A DNA stretch of 64,000 nt from UBA6623 sp965226435 (lineage in GTDB: Bacteria > Acidobacteriota > Terriglobia > Bryobacterales > UBA6623): assembly GCA_965226435.1 (NCBI GenBank), contig CBDDCY010000007.1, positions 310,001 to 374,000 of the forward strand. Direction: 5' to 3'. Position 1 is the first letter of the stretch. Each line of letters begins with the position of its first letter. The notes under the pieces are model-generated. The model was not told the origin of the DNA, ran no database searches, and was given only the letters and a program-made list of their open reading frames with translations. Below are positions 19,209 through 28,154 of this stretch, piece by piece. Position numbers and translations under genes: made by a program.

Positions 19209-19226
19209 GCCCGCTGAAGCGGGCTC
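19209..19226. repeat. Short palindrome AGCCCGCTGAAGCGGGCT
   Basis: This is a perfect hairpin with 8-bp arms around GA. It uses the same TGAA-centred layout as the tandem units upstream but has a different stem sequence. Confidence 0.7.
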
Positions 19227-19334
19227 AGCGTGGACTTCCGGCTACGCCTCTGTTTCTATTGCTCGTATTGCGAGAGGGACCGTCCCGCATTTACGCCGCG
19301 CACGCCACGGTATTTGTCGCCGCCGGGGCCACAG

Positions 19335-19340
19335 TATAAT
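19335..19340 (+). promoter_or_regulatory. -10 box TATAAT, 9 nt before the start codon
   Basis: This perfect TATAAT ends 9 nt before the ATG at 19350. Initiation about 7 nt downstream would leave almost no leader. Only a weak GAAG could serve as a ribosome site. Confidence 0.5.
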
Positions 19341-19349
19341 GATTCGAAG

Positions 19350-21305
19350 ATGTTCAATCTTTTCCGAAGCCAAAAACGAGCCGTAAAGATCGTCCTCGGC
19401 GGGATGCTGTCGTTGGTCGCGGTTTCAATGGTGATTACGTTGATTCCGGGCAGTTGGGGCGCGGCGGCCGACGCCAACCAAAATGTATTGGCGGAGGTCG
19501 GCGACTCCACGCTCTGGTGGCTTTCCGACGGCCGCGAGTTGACGATTAACGACATCCAGCAGGCGATGGGCGACCTCAGCCGGGGGCAAACGATCAATCC
19601 TCGAACGCGCGGCGTTTTGGCGCAACAAACCCTCGACAGCGAGCTGACAAACCTCATCCTGATGAAGGAGGCGGAGGAACTGGGCCTCGGGGCGAACGAA
19701 CACGAACTCGCGGATTGGCTGAAGCGGCAAATGCCGTTTTTGTTTATCGACGGCGTGTTCCAGGCCGATCAGTACAGAACTTTCGTTTCGCAACGATTCC
19801 GCAAGACGATTCCGCGATTCGAAGCGGAAGTGCGACGTTCCTTGATCGTGGATATACGGCTGCGGCGGATGGTGGTCGACGGCATTACGGTGGGCGAAGA
19901 GGAGCTCAAGGAGATCTACCGCCGGCAAAACGAAAGGACAAAGCTGCGGTTTCTTAAGATTCGGGCCGAGGATTTCCGCGAGCAAGCTCAACCCGAGGAG
20001 GAAGCCCTCAAAGTGTTCTACGAAGAGCGCAAGGGGCAATACACGATCCCGGAGTCACGCGGCGTCAAGCTGATCACGATCGATACCGCCGATCTGCCCG
20101 AGGTCGTCCCCGACGAAGACGAAGTCGAGCGCTACTATCGCCAAAACCGTCAGCGGTACCAGGTGGATGAAAGCATTCGCGCCAGCCACATTTTGTTCAT
20201 GACCGAAGGTAAGAGCGACAAGGAAAAGACGGCGCTCAAGCAGAAAGCCGAGGAAGTGCGTAAGGAGCTGCAAGGCGGAGCGGACTTCGCCACTTTGGCC
20301 AAGGAACACTCCGACGACACAGGGACGGTCGAAAAAGGCGGCGAACTCGGCTGGGTCACTCGCGGCCAAATGGTGCCGAACTTTGAAAAAGCTTCGTTTG
20401 CACTGGCGGTGGGAGCGCTCAGTGAGGTGATCGGCACGGAGTACGGCTACCACGTGATCAAGGTGCACGAGCGGCAGGGGGCGCACGTCCAAGCGATCGA
20501 CGAAGTGCGCGAGGAGGTGCTCCGGGAGCTGGTCCAAGACCGCGAATACAACGCCCGTATGAAACATATCGACGCGGCAATCGCGGCGGCTCGGCAAGCC
20601 GGTAAAGACCTCGAAGCGGCGGCGGGGCCCTTGAATCTCGAGGTTATGACGCTGCCGAAGGTCGTTCGGAGAAGCCCTCCGGCCGCGTTCCGGGAATTCC
20701 GGACTTTGACGGCTTCGTTGTTCTCGACCGATGAGGGCGAGGTCGTTACCGCAACGCAGGGGGACAAGACGGCGATTGCGGTCGTGACGGAGATCGTTCT
20801 CGAGCGCCAAGGCGAGTTCGACGAAGTGCGCGGGCGAGTCCAAAGTCAATACGTCACCGAAGAGTCGCAGCGGCTCTCGGAAGAGCGCGCCAAGGAAGTC
20901 GCCGCGGCGGTGGAGAAGGACGGCATCGAGGCGGCGGCGCGGAGTTTTCGACTGAAAGCGGAGACGAGCGACTTGGTCCGCCGCTCCGATTCGGTGCCGA
21001 ACTTGGGATCTGTCGGTGCCTTGGGCGAGGACGCCTTTGTCTCGGAGACCGGCAAGGCTGTCGGGCCGGTTCGTTCCGGCAACGATTGGGCCGTTTACAA
21101 AGTCGTCGAACGCCAAGAGGCCGAGATGATCGGATTTGTCGATGCTCGCGACGACCTATTCGAGCAAGAGAAGGCGCGGCGCCAGCAACAAGCTTTCGAG
21201 ATCTACCGCGAAGAAGCGCGGCAAAGATTTGAGCGGGCGGGGCGGGTGCGCCGCTATCCGATTAACATCCAACGTTACGTCGGCAGTCTATCCCGCGGAG
21301 GGTAG
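19350..21305 (+). CDS. PpiD/SurA-like peptidyl-prolyl isomerase
   Basis: The 651-residue protein has an N-terminal membrane anchor (VKIVLGGMLSLVAVSMVITL), a SurA-N/PpiD-type chaperone region with long helices, and a parvulin rotamase domain near residues 270-375 (RASHILFMTEGKSD ... ATLAKEHSDDTG ... GGELGWVTRGQMVPNFEKA). This is the layout of PpiD, a periplasmic inner-membrane foldase that meets newly secreted outer-membrane proteins. A second, weaker parvulin-like region may follow, as in PpiD. The ATG is fixed by the membrane helix. The gene stands alone between a repeat-rich gap and a convergent response regulator gene. Confidence 0.88.
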   Translation: MFNLFRSQKRAVKIVLGGMLSLVAVSMVITLIPGSWGAAADANQNVLAEVGDSTLWWLSDGRELTINDIQQAMGDLSRGQTINPRTRGVLAQQTLDSELTNLILMKEAEELGLGANEHELADWLKRQMPFLFIDGVFQADQYRTFVSQRFRKTIPRFEAEVRRSLIVDIRLRRMVVDGITVGEEELKEIYRRQNERTKLRFLKIRAEDFREQAQPEEEALKVFYEERKGQYTIPESRGVKLITIDTADLPEVVPDEDEVERYYRQNRQRYQVDESIRASHILFMTEGKSDKEKTALKQKAEEVRKELQGGADFATLAKEHSDDTGTVEKGGELGWVTRGQMVPNFEKASFALAVGALSEVIGTEYGYHVIKVHERQGAHVQAIDEVREEVLRELVQDREYNARMKHIDAAIAAARQAGKDLEAAAGPLNLEVMTLPKVVRRSPPAAFREFRTLTASLFSTDEGEVVTATQGDKTAIAVVTEIVLERQGEFDEVRGRVQSQYVTEESQRLSEERAKEVAAAVEKDGIEAAARSFRLKAETSDLVRRSDSVPNLGSVGALGEDAFVSETGKAVGPVRSGNDWAVYKVVERQEAEMIGFVDARDDLFEQEKARRQQQAFEIYREEARQRFERAGRVRRYPINIQRYVGSLSRGG

Positions 21306-21325
21306 AGCGGCGGCCGGCACGCCCG

Positions 21326-22012
21326 TCAATGCTGTTGGGCGATCGTGAAAAGGGCCAGCTGAACGCGGTCGTTAATCTGTAGCTTGTCGAAGATATTCCT
21401 CAGATGATTGCGCACCGTCTGCTCGCTGATGTGTAGACGTTGGGCGATTTTCCGATAGCGAAGACCCTGAGCAACCAGCGAGGAGATTTGCTTCTCCCGC
21501 GGGGTCAGACATTCCCATCCCACCGTCGGCTTGGCCGGCGGCCCGGCACGCTGTGAGCGACGCGTTCGCGGTAGGGATGTGCGTTTCGCGGCGAGATCGG
21601 CGAACTGGGGATCGACCCATTGTTCCCCGCTCCGGACGCGGCGAATCGCTTCCAGAAGCGACTTGGTGGCGGCTCTCTTCGAAACGATGCCCTTGGCCCC
21701 GAGGTCCAGAGCCAGGGACAAGTCGACGCGGTCATCACTGGCCGACAAGACCAGCGCATGCACCGAACTTCGCGAGGTTTGGAGTTGCCGCAACACCTCG
21801 ATGCCGTCGGTGTGCGGCATGGCCAGATCGAGCAGCAAGACGTCGGCTTTCATGTTCTTGACCAGGTCGCAGAGGCCGCAGCCGTCGTCCGCTTCGCCGA
21901 CAATTTCGAGGTCGGGCTCGTCTTTGAGAATGGTCTTGACGCCTGCTCGGAACAATGCGTGGTCGTCGGCGATGACGATGTGAGTCGGCCGGCTTTGATG
22001 GCGGGCGATCAT
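21326..22012 (-). CDS. NarL/FixJ-type response regulator
   Basis: The 228-residue protein has an N-terminal receiver domain (HIVIADDHALFRAGVKTILK; phosphoacceptor Asp62 in LLLDLAMP; the conserved Ser in LVLSASD; Lys in GIVSKRA) and a C-terminal LuxR-type helix-turn-helix (LTPREKQISSLVAQGLRYRKIAQRLHISEQTVRNHLRNIFDKL). It should bind DNA on phosphorylation. No histidine kinase gene is adjacent, so it is an orphan in this window. It is convergent with the PpiD-like gene and divergent from the aminotransferase at 22160. Confidence 0.92.
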   Translation of the reverse strand: MIARHQSRPTHIVIADDHALFRAGVKTILKDEPDLEIVGEADDGCGLCDLVKNMKADVLLLDLAMPHTDGIEVLRQLQTSRSSVHALVLSASDDRVDLSLALDLGAKGIVSKRAATKSLLEAIRRVRSGEQWVDPQFADLAAKRTSLPRTRRSQRAGPPAKPTVGWECLTPREKQISSLVAQGLRYRKIAQRLHISEQTVRNHLRNIFDKLQINDRVQLALFTIAQQH

Positions 22013-22115
22013 GGTGAACTTCGGCTTCCGTTGGTCTTATCGGTTTCAAAAGGCCGGCCCCGAGTTTTTCTGCAAGTCCGGCGCGGCGTGTGCATTTCCG
22101 GTCGCCTGACGGGTA

Positions 22116-22121
22116 TAGAAT
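22116..22121 (+). promoter_or_regulatory. -10-like box TAGAAT
   Basis: TAGAAT within GGGTATAGAATGGG lies 38 nt before the ATG at 22160. It is next to a short copy of the CGCCTGACGGG repeat (22092-22117). Confidence 0.3.
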
Positions 22122-22159
22122 GGGATACCGTCGGGCAGTGATCTCGGCGCTGTTTACCC

Positions 22160-23533
22160 ATGCCGACTTTTTCCTTGAAACCTCGCGAGATCTCGCCGGT
22201 TGACACAGCCTACCGGCGGATCGCGAGCCCTTTCCCGCATCCCGAATCCGTTCCCTTGCTTAAGCGCTTGCATGCGGCCGAAGGGCGGGCGATGCAGGGT
22301 CAGCCGCCGATTTTTTGGGATCGCGCGGAAGGCTTCGCGGTCCATGACCGTTGGGGCAATCGCTGGATAGATTGGACTTCCGCCGTGTTGGTGGCTAATG
22401 CCGGACATAGCGCGCCGAGGGTCGTCAAGGCGATTCGCGAGCAGGCGACGAAATCGTTGCTGACGAACTTTTGTTTCGCCAACGAACCGCGGCTGGCGTT
22501 GGCCGAAAAGCTGTGTGCGCTGGCGCCGCCGCCGCTCGAGAAGGTTTTCCTATTCACGACGGGATCGGAGACGATCGAATGCGCGGTCAAGCTGTGCCGG
22601 ACGCGGGGTGTCCAAGTCGGCGGGCCGTCGAAAGTCACGATCGTTTCGTTTCAGAACGCTTTTCACGGCAGAACTCTGGGGTCACAACAAACCGGAGGCA
22701 TCCCCGGGCTCAAGGATTGGATCGTGAATCTCGACCCGGGTTTTGTGCAAGCGCCGTTCCCCGACGGCTATCGCAACTCGGATACGTCGTTTGAGCTTTT
22801 CGAGCAATCGCTGCGCCAACAAGCGGTCGATTTCGACGACATCGCCGGAGTTGTCGTGGAGTCGTTCCAGGGGGGCGATTCGGCTTTCGCCCCGGCGCCT
22901 TATATGCAGCGGCTGCGCTCGTGGTGCGATGAGCGCGGAGCGCTGCTGGTGTTCGACGAGATTCAGGCCGGGTTCGGACGAACGGGGTCTTTGTGGGGGT
23001 TCGAGCAATACGGGATTGTCCCCGACTTGGTTTGTTTCGGGAAGGGCGTGAGCAGCTCGCTGCCGCTTTCGGCGGTGTTGGGGCGAGCCGACCTGATGGA
23101 CCTCAACGCGCCGGGCACGATGACTTCGACGCACGCGGGGAATCCGGTGTGTTGCGCCGCGGCCTTGGCGGCCCTCGAAACGATTCTCGATGAAGATCTG
23201 GTGACGAATGCCCGCGATGTCGGCGCGCATCTACAACGGCGACTGAATGAGGTAGGCGAAGAGTTCGACGAAGTCGGGGCGGTGCTGGGTCGGGGCATGG
23301 TGGCGAGCGTGTTGATCGAAGACCCCGAGACAAGAAAACCCGACCGCGACTTGGCTTTCGATATCGTGCGGCGTTCGGTTGAGAAGGGTGTGCTGATGTT
23401 CGCGCCCGTCGGCGTCGGCGGGGGTTCCGTGAAGATTTGCCCGCCGCTGATGATGACGGTCGACGCGGTGGACGACTCGGTGGCTGGCTTGCGCGAGGCC
23501 GTCGCTGAAGCGGTCGCGGCGAAGACCCGCTAA
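22160..23533 (+). CDS. Class III aminotransferase
   Basis: This is a 457-residue PLP enzyme of the GABA/ornithine/diaminobutyrate aminotransferase class. FTTGSETIECAVKLCR and SFQNAFHGRT form the phosphate-binding and stacking regions, VFDEIQAGFGRTG carries the cofactor Asp, and CFGKGVSSSLPLSAVLGR carries the Schiff-base Lys. THAGNPVCCAAALAALE supplies the threonine that binds the PLP phosphate. The amino donor cannot be assigned. The Gfo/Idh/MocA oxidoreductase starts 63 nt downstream on the same strand, which may indicate a shared sugar or amino-sugar pathway. Confidence 0.88.
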   Translation: MPTFSLKPREISPVDTAYRRIASPFPHPESVPLLKRLHAAEGRAMQGQPPIFWDRAEGFAVHDRWGNRWIDWTSAVLVANAGHSAPRVVKAIREQATKSLLTNFCFANEPRLALAEKLCALAPPPLEKVFLFTTGSETIECAVKLCRTRGVQVGGPSKVTIVSFQNAFHGRTLGSQQTGGIPGLKDWIVNLDPGFVQAPFPDGYRNSDTSFELFEQSLRQQAVDFDDIAGVVVESFQGGDSAFAPAPYMQRLRSWCDERGALLVFDEIQAGFGRTGSLWGFEQYGIVPDLVCFGKGVSSSLPLSAVLGRADLMDLNAPGTMTSTHAGNPVCCAAALAALETILDEDLVTNARDVGAHLQRRLNEVGEEFDEVGAVLGRGMVASVLIEDPETRKPDRDLAFDIVRRSVEKGVLMFAPVGVGGGSVKICPPLMMTVDAVDDSVAGLREAVAEAVAAKTR

Positions 23534-23596
23534 GGCTGCCGAGGTTGCGCGCGCCCGTTACACACCCGGTTTCGACGCAACGGTAGACCCGAATTG

Positions 23597-24811
23597 ATGA
23601 CCCCGCGAAAAGCACTCTACCCGGCGCTCGTTGTCGGGGGCGGCATGATCACTCGCGAGGTGATCTTGCCGACACTGTTTCAGCTTCAACGGCGTGGGGA
23701 ATTGGGTGAGATCTCGGTCTGCTCGCGGCGCGGGCGAACGCTGCAACGGTTGCGTGAAATGTTTCCCGATAACCCGTTTCGCGCCTACCCGGGCGACGGG
23801 GCGGACCCCGAAGCATCGCACCCGGAACTCTACAAGCAAGCGATCGCCGAGCTGCCCGCCGGTGGTATCGTGCTCGTGGCCACGCCGGATCACTTGCACA
23901 CGCCGGTGATTCTCGAGGCCTTGCGCGGCGGCAAACACTGTGTCGTTCAGAAGCCGCTGTGTCTGACGACCCAAGACTGGTCGGCGATTCACGAAGAGGC
24001 GGAAAGCCGAGCCATGTACGTGCTGACCGATTACCACAAGCGCCACGATCCGGCGGTGCGGGCCGCGCGGCGGCGTTTTCGGCAAGGCGACCTGGGCGAG
24101 ATGCTGCACGCGCATGCCTGGATCGAAGAGCGCCGAGAAATCGCTTTCGATCATTTCGCGTTGTGGATCGAGAAGAGTTCTCCGTTTGAATATGTCGGTG
24201 TCCACTACGTCGACGCCTACTACTACATCACCGGCCTGAAACCGCGCAAGGTGGTTGCCTTTGGCCAGAAGAAGCTACTCCCTCGGCACGGCAAGGATGC
24301 TTTTGACGCCGTGCAGGCCGTCGTTGAATGGGAGGACGGTTCCACGCTGTGGGTGCAGACCTCCTGGGTGCTGTCAAACCACGAAAGCGCGCTGACCAAC
24401 CAGGGGTTGATGCTGCACGGCACCGAGGGTGAATATTGGGCCGACCACAAAGATCGCAACTGCCGCTTCATTACCGAAAAGGCGGGGTACGAAGACTACA
24501 ATCCGAATTTCTTCCGCGACTTCGATAGTTGGGACCCCGAGGAAGATTGCGATGTCTGGGGATACGGCTACGAATCGATCGTGCAGGGAGTGCGGGACAT
24601 CATCGCGCTGCAAGACGAAACCGCGGGATTGGGCGAAGACGAGGCCGAACGGAAGCGTCGGGAGTTGCTAGGTCGGCTCGCGCCCAAGCGAGCCCTGCCC
24701 GAGCAGGCGCTGGTGGGGACAAGCGTCAACGAAGCTGTCCGCCTGAGCATCGCCAACGGCAACGCCGCGGTCGTTTTCGATGCGGAATCACGGCCTGGGT
24801 TGGTTCGGTAA
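23597..24811 (+). CDS. Gfo/Idh/MocA family oxidoreductase
   Basis: The 404-residue protein begins with a Rossmann segment, LYPALVVGGGMITREVILPTL, followed by VLVATPDHLHTPVILEALRGGKHCVVQKPLCLT, where the Lys of the EKP-type motif is kept but Glu is replaced by Gln. The second domain is the alpha/beta fold typical of sugar or inositol dehydrogenases (HYVDAYYYITGL). The family oxidises or isomerises sugars with NAD(P). ATG 23597 is preferred to TTG three bases upstream. It probably forms a unit with the aminotransferase before it. Confidence 0.86.
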   Translation: MTPRKALYPALVVGGGMITREVILPTLFQLQRRGELGEISVCSRRGRTLQRLREMFPDNPFRAYPGDGADPEASHPELYKQAIAELPAGGIVLVATPDHLHTPVILEALRGGKHCVVQKPLCLTTQDWSAIHEEAESRAMYVLTDYHKRHDPAVRAARRRFRQGDLGEMLHAHAWIEERREIAFDHFALWIEKSSPFEYVGVHYVDAYYYITGLKPRKVVAFGQKKLLPRHGKDAFDAVQAVVEWEDGSTLWVQTSWVLSNHESALTNQGLMLHGTEGEYWADHKDRNCRFITEKAGYEDYNPNFFRDFDSWDPEEDCDVWGYGYESIVQGVRDIIALQDETAGLGEDEAERKRRELLGRLAPKRALPEQALVGTSVNEAVRLSIANGNAAVVFDAESRPGLVR

Positions 24812-24858
24812 CAGCTCGACCGCGGCCGGACAGGACCGCGTCGTCCTGAACCTCTCGT

Positions 24859-25521
24859 TTAATGGCAGCCCATACAGGCGAAATTTGTTCCGTGGCAGGG
24901 CCGACAGGTTGCCTTATCAAGGTTGATCTTGCCGGTCGAATGCAGATCGATGAACTTGCGAGTGTGGTTGGCCGGCTTGAGGTTGATCCCGGGAAGATGA
25001 CATTCCTCACAGCTAAAAGGATTGTCGATCTCGGAATGGCAGACCAGGCAGTCCGACATCACCGGTAGATTTGCCTTGGAGGCGAGATCGGTTTCCTCGA
25101 GTCCGCGATGGCAGCTTTGGCAGATGTTGTCGCTGTTGAGCAGACGTCGCATGTCGCCCGCTTTCCCGAGGTAGGTCCCCGAGTCGAGCGCCACCCGGAT
25201 GAGCGAGGCCAGATCGCCGAGCTTTGCGTGAAATGCATGATTGAAGCGGAAGGTTCGCTCTTCCAACTCACGCTCGGCGAGCCAAGCGGTATCCACCGAG
25301 GGGGCGGTTTCGCCGTTATGGCACGCCAAACAGGTTGCTTCGGTTGGAAGGTTGCGGTCAGTTGCGTGCTTGCTCGTGGTCGCCGAACTATGACAGATGG
25401 TGCAGGTGGCGCCGACCTTGTTGAGATGGAGTTGATGGGAAAATTTAGCTTCCGCGGCGAAGGCTTGCGTTACGGCCAGCAAGCCCAACAGCGGAATCCA
25501 CACTCGTCGCAACAACGGCAT
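24859..25521 (-). CDS. Seven-heme cytochrome c
   Basis: The 220-residue protein has a signal peptide (RRVWIPLLGLLAVTQAFAAE) and seven CxxCH heme sites: CTICH, CLACH, CQSCH, CLVCH, CEECH, CRPCH and CMGCH. The final one is also the C-terminus, so the last residue is a heme ligand. Extra histidines such as FSHQLHLNK, FNHAFH and FIDLHS are candidate sixth ligands, as in c7/c-type multiheme electron carriers. It is periplasmic. ATG 25521 is chosen over the longer frame because it puts the signal peptide first. No quinol oxidase partner gene is adjacent. Confidence 0.9.
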   Translation of the reverse strand: MPLLRRVWIPLLGLLAVTQAFAAEAKFSHQLHLNKVGATCTICHSSATTSKHATDRNLPTEATCLACHNGETAPSVDTAWLAERELEERTFRFNHAFHAKLGDLASLIRVALDSGTYLGKAGDMRRLLNSDNICQSCHRGLEETDLASKANLPVMSDCLVCHSEIDNPFSCEECHLPGINLKPANHTRKFIDLHSTGKINLDKATCRPCHGTNFACMGCH

Positions 25522-25668
25522 ACATTGAATCGGCGGAATCGTATTGGGAGACTCGAAAAACTTCGGAACGGCGCGAGGTGGGCCGACGCCGGAAAAAATC
25601 GGGGACGCTTCATTTCTATGAATCCGCGGATTCATAATGCCGCCATGAACATGGGTGTCGACGGTCTT

Positions 25669-25769
25669 CCTGCCGCCCCTTCAGGGCTCTCCCCGGTGAG
25701 CGTTCCACCCAGGGTTCCGCCTTCGGCTCCACCCTGGGCTAAATTCCTGCCGCCGCTTCGCGGCTCAAA
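25669..25769. repeat. Triple-hairpin intergenic repeat, copy 3
   Basis: Hairpins GCCCCTTCAGGGC, CCCAGGGT...ACCCTGGG around CGCCTTCGGC, and GCCGCTTCGCGGC occur in the same order as in copies 1, 4 and 5. It lies between two minus-strand genes. Confidence 0.8.
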
Positions 25770-25898
25770 GGATCGGCGAGCCTTCCGGACGCGAGCGTCG
25801 CGCACAATTCCAATCGAACGAGATTTTCGGAGGAGTCCCCGTTTGTTCACGGCCCATAAGCCGCCGGGACGCCGCCTCCGCTCGTTCCCTCGCCCGGC

Positions 25899-27107
25899 TC
25901 AGCCCTTATAAGAAATGCGCCACAGCTTGCGGCCGCCGTCGTCGGAGACCAGCATGGACCCGTCGGGCATTTGCAGCAAGCCGACCGGGCGTCCCCAAAC
26001 TTCGCGCTGGTCTTCGCCGAGCATCCAACCCCTCAAGAAATCTTGCGGACCCGAGGTCGGTTTGCCGTCCTTGAACGGGATGAAGGTCACGCTGTAGCCG
26101 GTTCGCTTGGCGCGGTTCCATGAGCCGTGAAAAGCCAGGAACAGCCCGTTGCGATACTTCTCGGGGAACTGCTCGCCGGTGTAGAAGAGAATGTCCAACA
26201 CGGCGACGTGGGCCCCAAGTAAGACGTCGGGATAGAGCGTGCTCTTGACCTTGTCGGGGGCGACGTCTTTGTGGCGCGGCTCCTCGTGCGGGCCGTTGTA
26301 GGCAACGGGCCAGCCGTAGAAGGCGCCCTCTTTGATATTGACCAAGTAGTCGTTGGCAATGTCGTCGCCCAACCCGTCGCGTTCCTGTACGGCGCCCCAC
26401 AGCGAGTCGCTGCCGGGATGCCAACGCAGCCCGATCGTGTTCCGTAATCCCGTCGCCAGGATTTCGACGTTGCCGCCGTCGGGGTCTGAACGCAACACGG
26501 TGGCTCGCTTGGGGTCTTCCCCGAGATCGATATTCGAGCCCGAGCCGACGGTGGTGTAAAGCTTCTTGTGGTCGTGGTCAAAACGCAAAGTGCGGGTCCA
26601 GTGGCCGGTACCCATCCCTTCGAGCGAAATGATTTCTTCGCCCGCGCCGGTCACCGCCATGGCTTTGGCGTCGTAACTGTAGCGCTTGACGGAGGTCGGC
26701 TCGGCGACGTAGAGCCAATCTTCGTGCATGGCCAGGCCGAAAGGACGATCGAGCCCCTCAATGATCTTCTTGGCCTTCTTCTCGTGAATGACGTAGACCA
26801 GGCCGTTGGGCTCGCGGCGTCCGCCGCTGTCGCTGAGCAGAATTTCCTGGTTCGGCCCCAGCATCATATAGCGCGGCCGGGCCTCGAATCCCGACATGTA
26901 TTCTTCAACGTGAAACCCCGGGGGCAACGAAAGCCCCGCCCCGTCGGGCTTGTCGACCACTTTCGGCCGGTTGCTGGCCGAGGGTGTGTGGAAGGGGTCG
27001 GGAAGCCCTTCCCAGTTCACCGGAAGCTTGGGAGATTGGGAAATCGCGGCCCCGGCAACAAGGAGCAGCGTCGCGACGGCGAGGTAGAAACGTTGATGCT
27101 TTCTCAT
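25899..27107 (-). CDS. PQQ-dependent sugar dehydrogenase (sorbosone/glucose dehydrogenase-like)
   Basis: The 402-residue protein has a signal peptide (FYLAVATLLLVAGAAIS) and a propeller of the L-sorbosone/soluble glucose dehydrogenase family. Recognisable segments are GFHVEEYMSGFEARPRYMML, RPFGLAMHEDWLYVAE, RDGLGDDIANDYL, GAFYGWP and FHGSWNRAKRTGYSVTFIPF, and the protein ends with LQMPDGSMLVSDDGGRKLWRISY. Enzymes of this family oxidise aldoses with PQQ and pass electrons to a periplasmic acceptor. The seven-heme cytochrome gene is next downstream (378 nt, with repeat copy 3 between), a plausible but unproven partner. ATG 27107 is supported by the signal peptide. Confidence 0.86.
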   Translation of the reverse strand: MRKHQRFYLAVATLLLVAGAAISQSPKLPVNWEGLPDPFHTPSASNRPKVVDKPDGAGLSLPPGFHVEEYMSGFEARPRYMMLGPNQEILLSDSGGRREPNGLVYVIHEKKAKKIIEGLDRPFGLAMHEDWLYVAEPTSVKRYSYDAKAMAVTGAGEEIISLEGMGTGHWTRTLRFDHDHKKLYTTVGSGSNIDLGEDPKRATVLRSDPDGGNVEILATGLRNTIGLRWHPGSDSLWGAVQERDGLGDDIANDYLVNIKEGAFYGWPVAYNGPHEEPRHKDVAPDKVKSTLYPDVLLGAHVAVLDILFYTGEQFPEKYRNGLFLAFHGSWNRAKRTGYSVTFIPFKDGKPTSGPQDFLRGWMLGEDQREVWGRPVGLLQMPDGSMLVSDDGGRKLWRISYKG

Positions 27108-27214
27108 AAGCAGCAGTATCGTATATTCGAGGGCTTGGTGGAAATAGGGGGTGTGATTTCGGGTGAGGCTTGATACGGGCCGAGCTTTGTGTTGGTCGCG
27201 AGGGCGCTCGCCAC

Positions 27215-27268
27215 GACCGGCTGAGAGCCGGTCTGTACTGTGGGCTAGGACCGGCAAGAGTGCCGGTC
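27215..27268. repeat. Pair of GACCGGC-N-GCCGGTC palindromes
   Basis: GACCGGCTGAGAGCCGGTC (27215-27233) and GACCGGCAAGAGTGCCGGTC (27249-27268) are two adjacent REP-like hairpins in the 176-nt gap between two minus-strand genes. Confidence 0.7.
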
Positions 27269-27283
27269 GCTACTTGAGGCGGT

Positions 27284-27982
27284 TTAGATTCCGAAGAGTT
27301 GGATTGCCAGGCCGGAACTCGCGATGGCGAGACCGGCGAGGGTATTGGCGTGAGCTTCGAGCCTGCGTAGCGGGGCGAGTTGCAGCCCGTAAAAGCCGAT
27401 TGTCACAACCAACAACATGGTCAGGATCGTGGTCAAACCGAAGGCGGCTGTGACCGGGACGACGGCCCAGGCGCCGAGCCCAATGGCCGGGGCCATCAGC
27501 AGCGGGATCAGCGGCTCGCACGGACCGAGCACGAAAATGATGAACAAGCTCCAGGCCGTGACGGTAGCCGGCGAAGTCGCGCCGTGCTCATGGGCCTGCC
27601 CACCGTGGTCGTGGGTGTGTACAGAGCCTTCACCGTGGGAGTGAATGTGGCGCTGTTTGCGTCGTCGGCGAGCGAACGACCAAGCCGCATAGGTCAATCC
27701 GAAAAAGATCAGCGACCAAGCCGCCACTTCGCCGCGGGCCCCCTCGATCCACTCCAGCCGCGCAATGGCGACGCCCAGGCCGAGACCCAGCCCGCCCAGC
27801 ACGACCGACGACAAGACGTGACCGACGCCGCAGAGGCATGTGATGCCCCAGACTTTACGCAGCGACCAACCACGCGCCCTGCCGAGTACGACGAAGGGCA
27901 GGGAATGGTCGATGCCGATCAGCGTGTGGATGAAACCGATGCTGACGGCCGAGACGAGCAGAATATTTAAGGACGTTTCCAT
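27284..27982 (-). CDS. NicO/HupE-like metal transporter
   Basis: The 232-residue protein has six predicted membrane helices. The first ends with GFIHTLIGIDHSLPFVVLGRARGW, a variant of the HxxxxDH metal motif of nickel/cobalt permeases. A histidine-rich cytoplasmic loop near residues 113-135 (HIHSHGEGSVHTHDHGGQAH) is a strong metal-binding feature. This fits the NicO/RcnA/HupE group that moves Ni or Co, or a sulfite-exporter-like relative. Metal choice and direction cannot be assigned. No metal-enzyme gene is adjacent. Confidence 0.75.
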   Translation of the reverse strand: METSLNILLVSAVSIGFIHTLIGIDHSLPFVVLGRARGWSLRKVWGITCLCGVGHVLSSVVLGGLGLGLGVAIARLEWIEGARGEVAAWSLIFFGLTYAAWSFARRRRKQRHIHSHGEGSVHTHDHGGQAHEHGATSPATVTAWSLFIIFVLGPCEPLIPLLMAPAIGLGAWAVVPVTAAFGLTTILTMLLVVTIGFYGLQLAPLRRLEAHANTLAGLAIASSGLAIQLFGI

Positions 27983-28093
27983 CGCAAGTTACGATTCACC
28001 GTCCCAGGGGGCTCGAACCGTCTCATCAAGGTAACACGAAACGAACTTGGGCACCAGCGGCCATTGTCGAGCAACCCCGGCCCTTGACTGCTG

Positions 28094-28099
28094 TATAAT
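28094..28099 (+). promoter_or_regulatory. -10 box TATAAT
   Basis: TATAAT lies 55 nt before the GTG start at 28155. No good -35 was found at 16-18 nt. Confidence 0.4.
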
Positions 28100-28154
28100 T
28101 TCAGCGAGTCGGCCGGTCGGGCCGCGGGAATCGAATGAAGATCTAGGAGGCGCT

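Larger units (their letters stand above)
18829..19349. other. Long intergenic stretch: TPR remnant plus palindromic repeats
   Basis: The 521-nt gap holds a short TPR-coding remnant (18921-19013), two tandem 38-bp palindromic units (19075-19150), a further hairpin (19209-19226), and the -10-like box of the next gene. No intact gene was found. Confidence 0.7.

Noticed and set aside
28084..28089. TTGACT as a -35 box for the PQQ-like gene
   Set aside because: It is only 4 nt from the TATAAT box, far too short for a -35/-10 pair.
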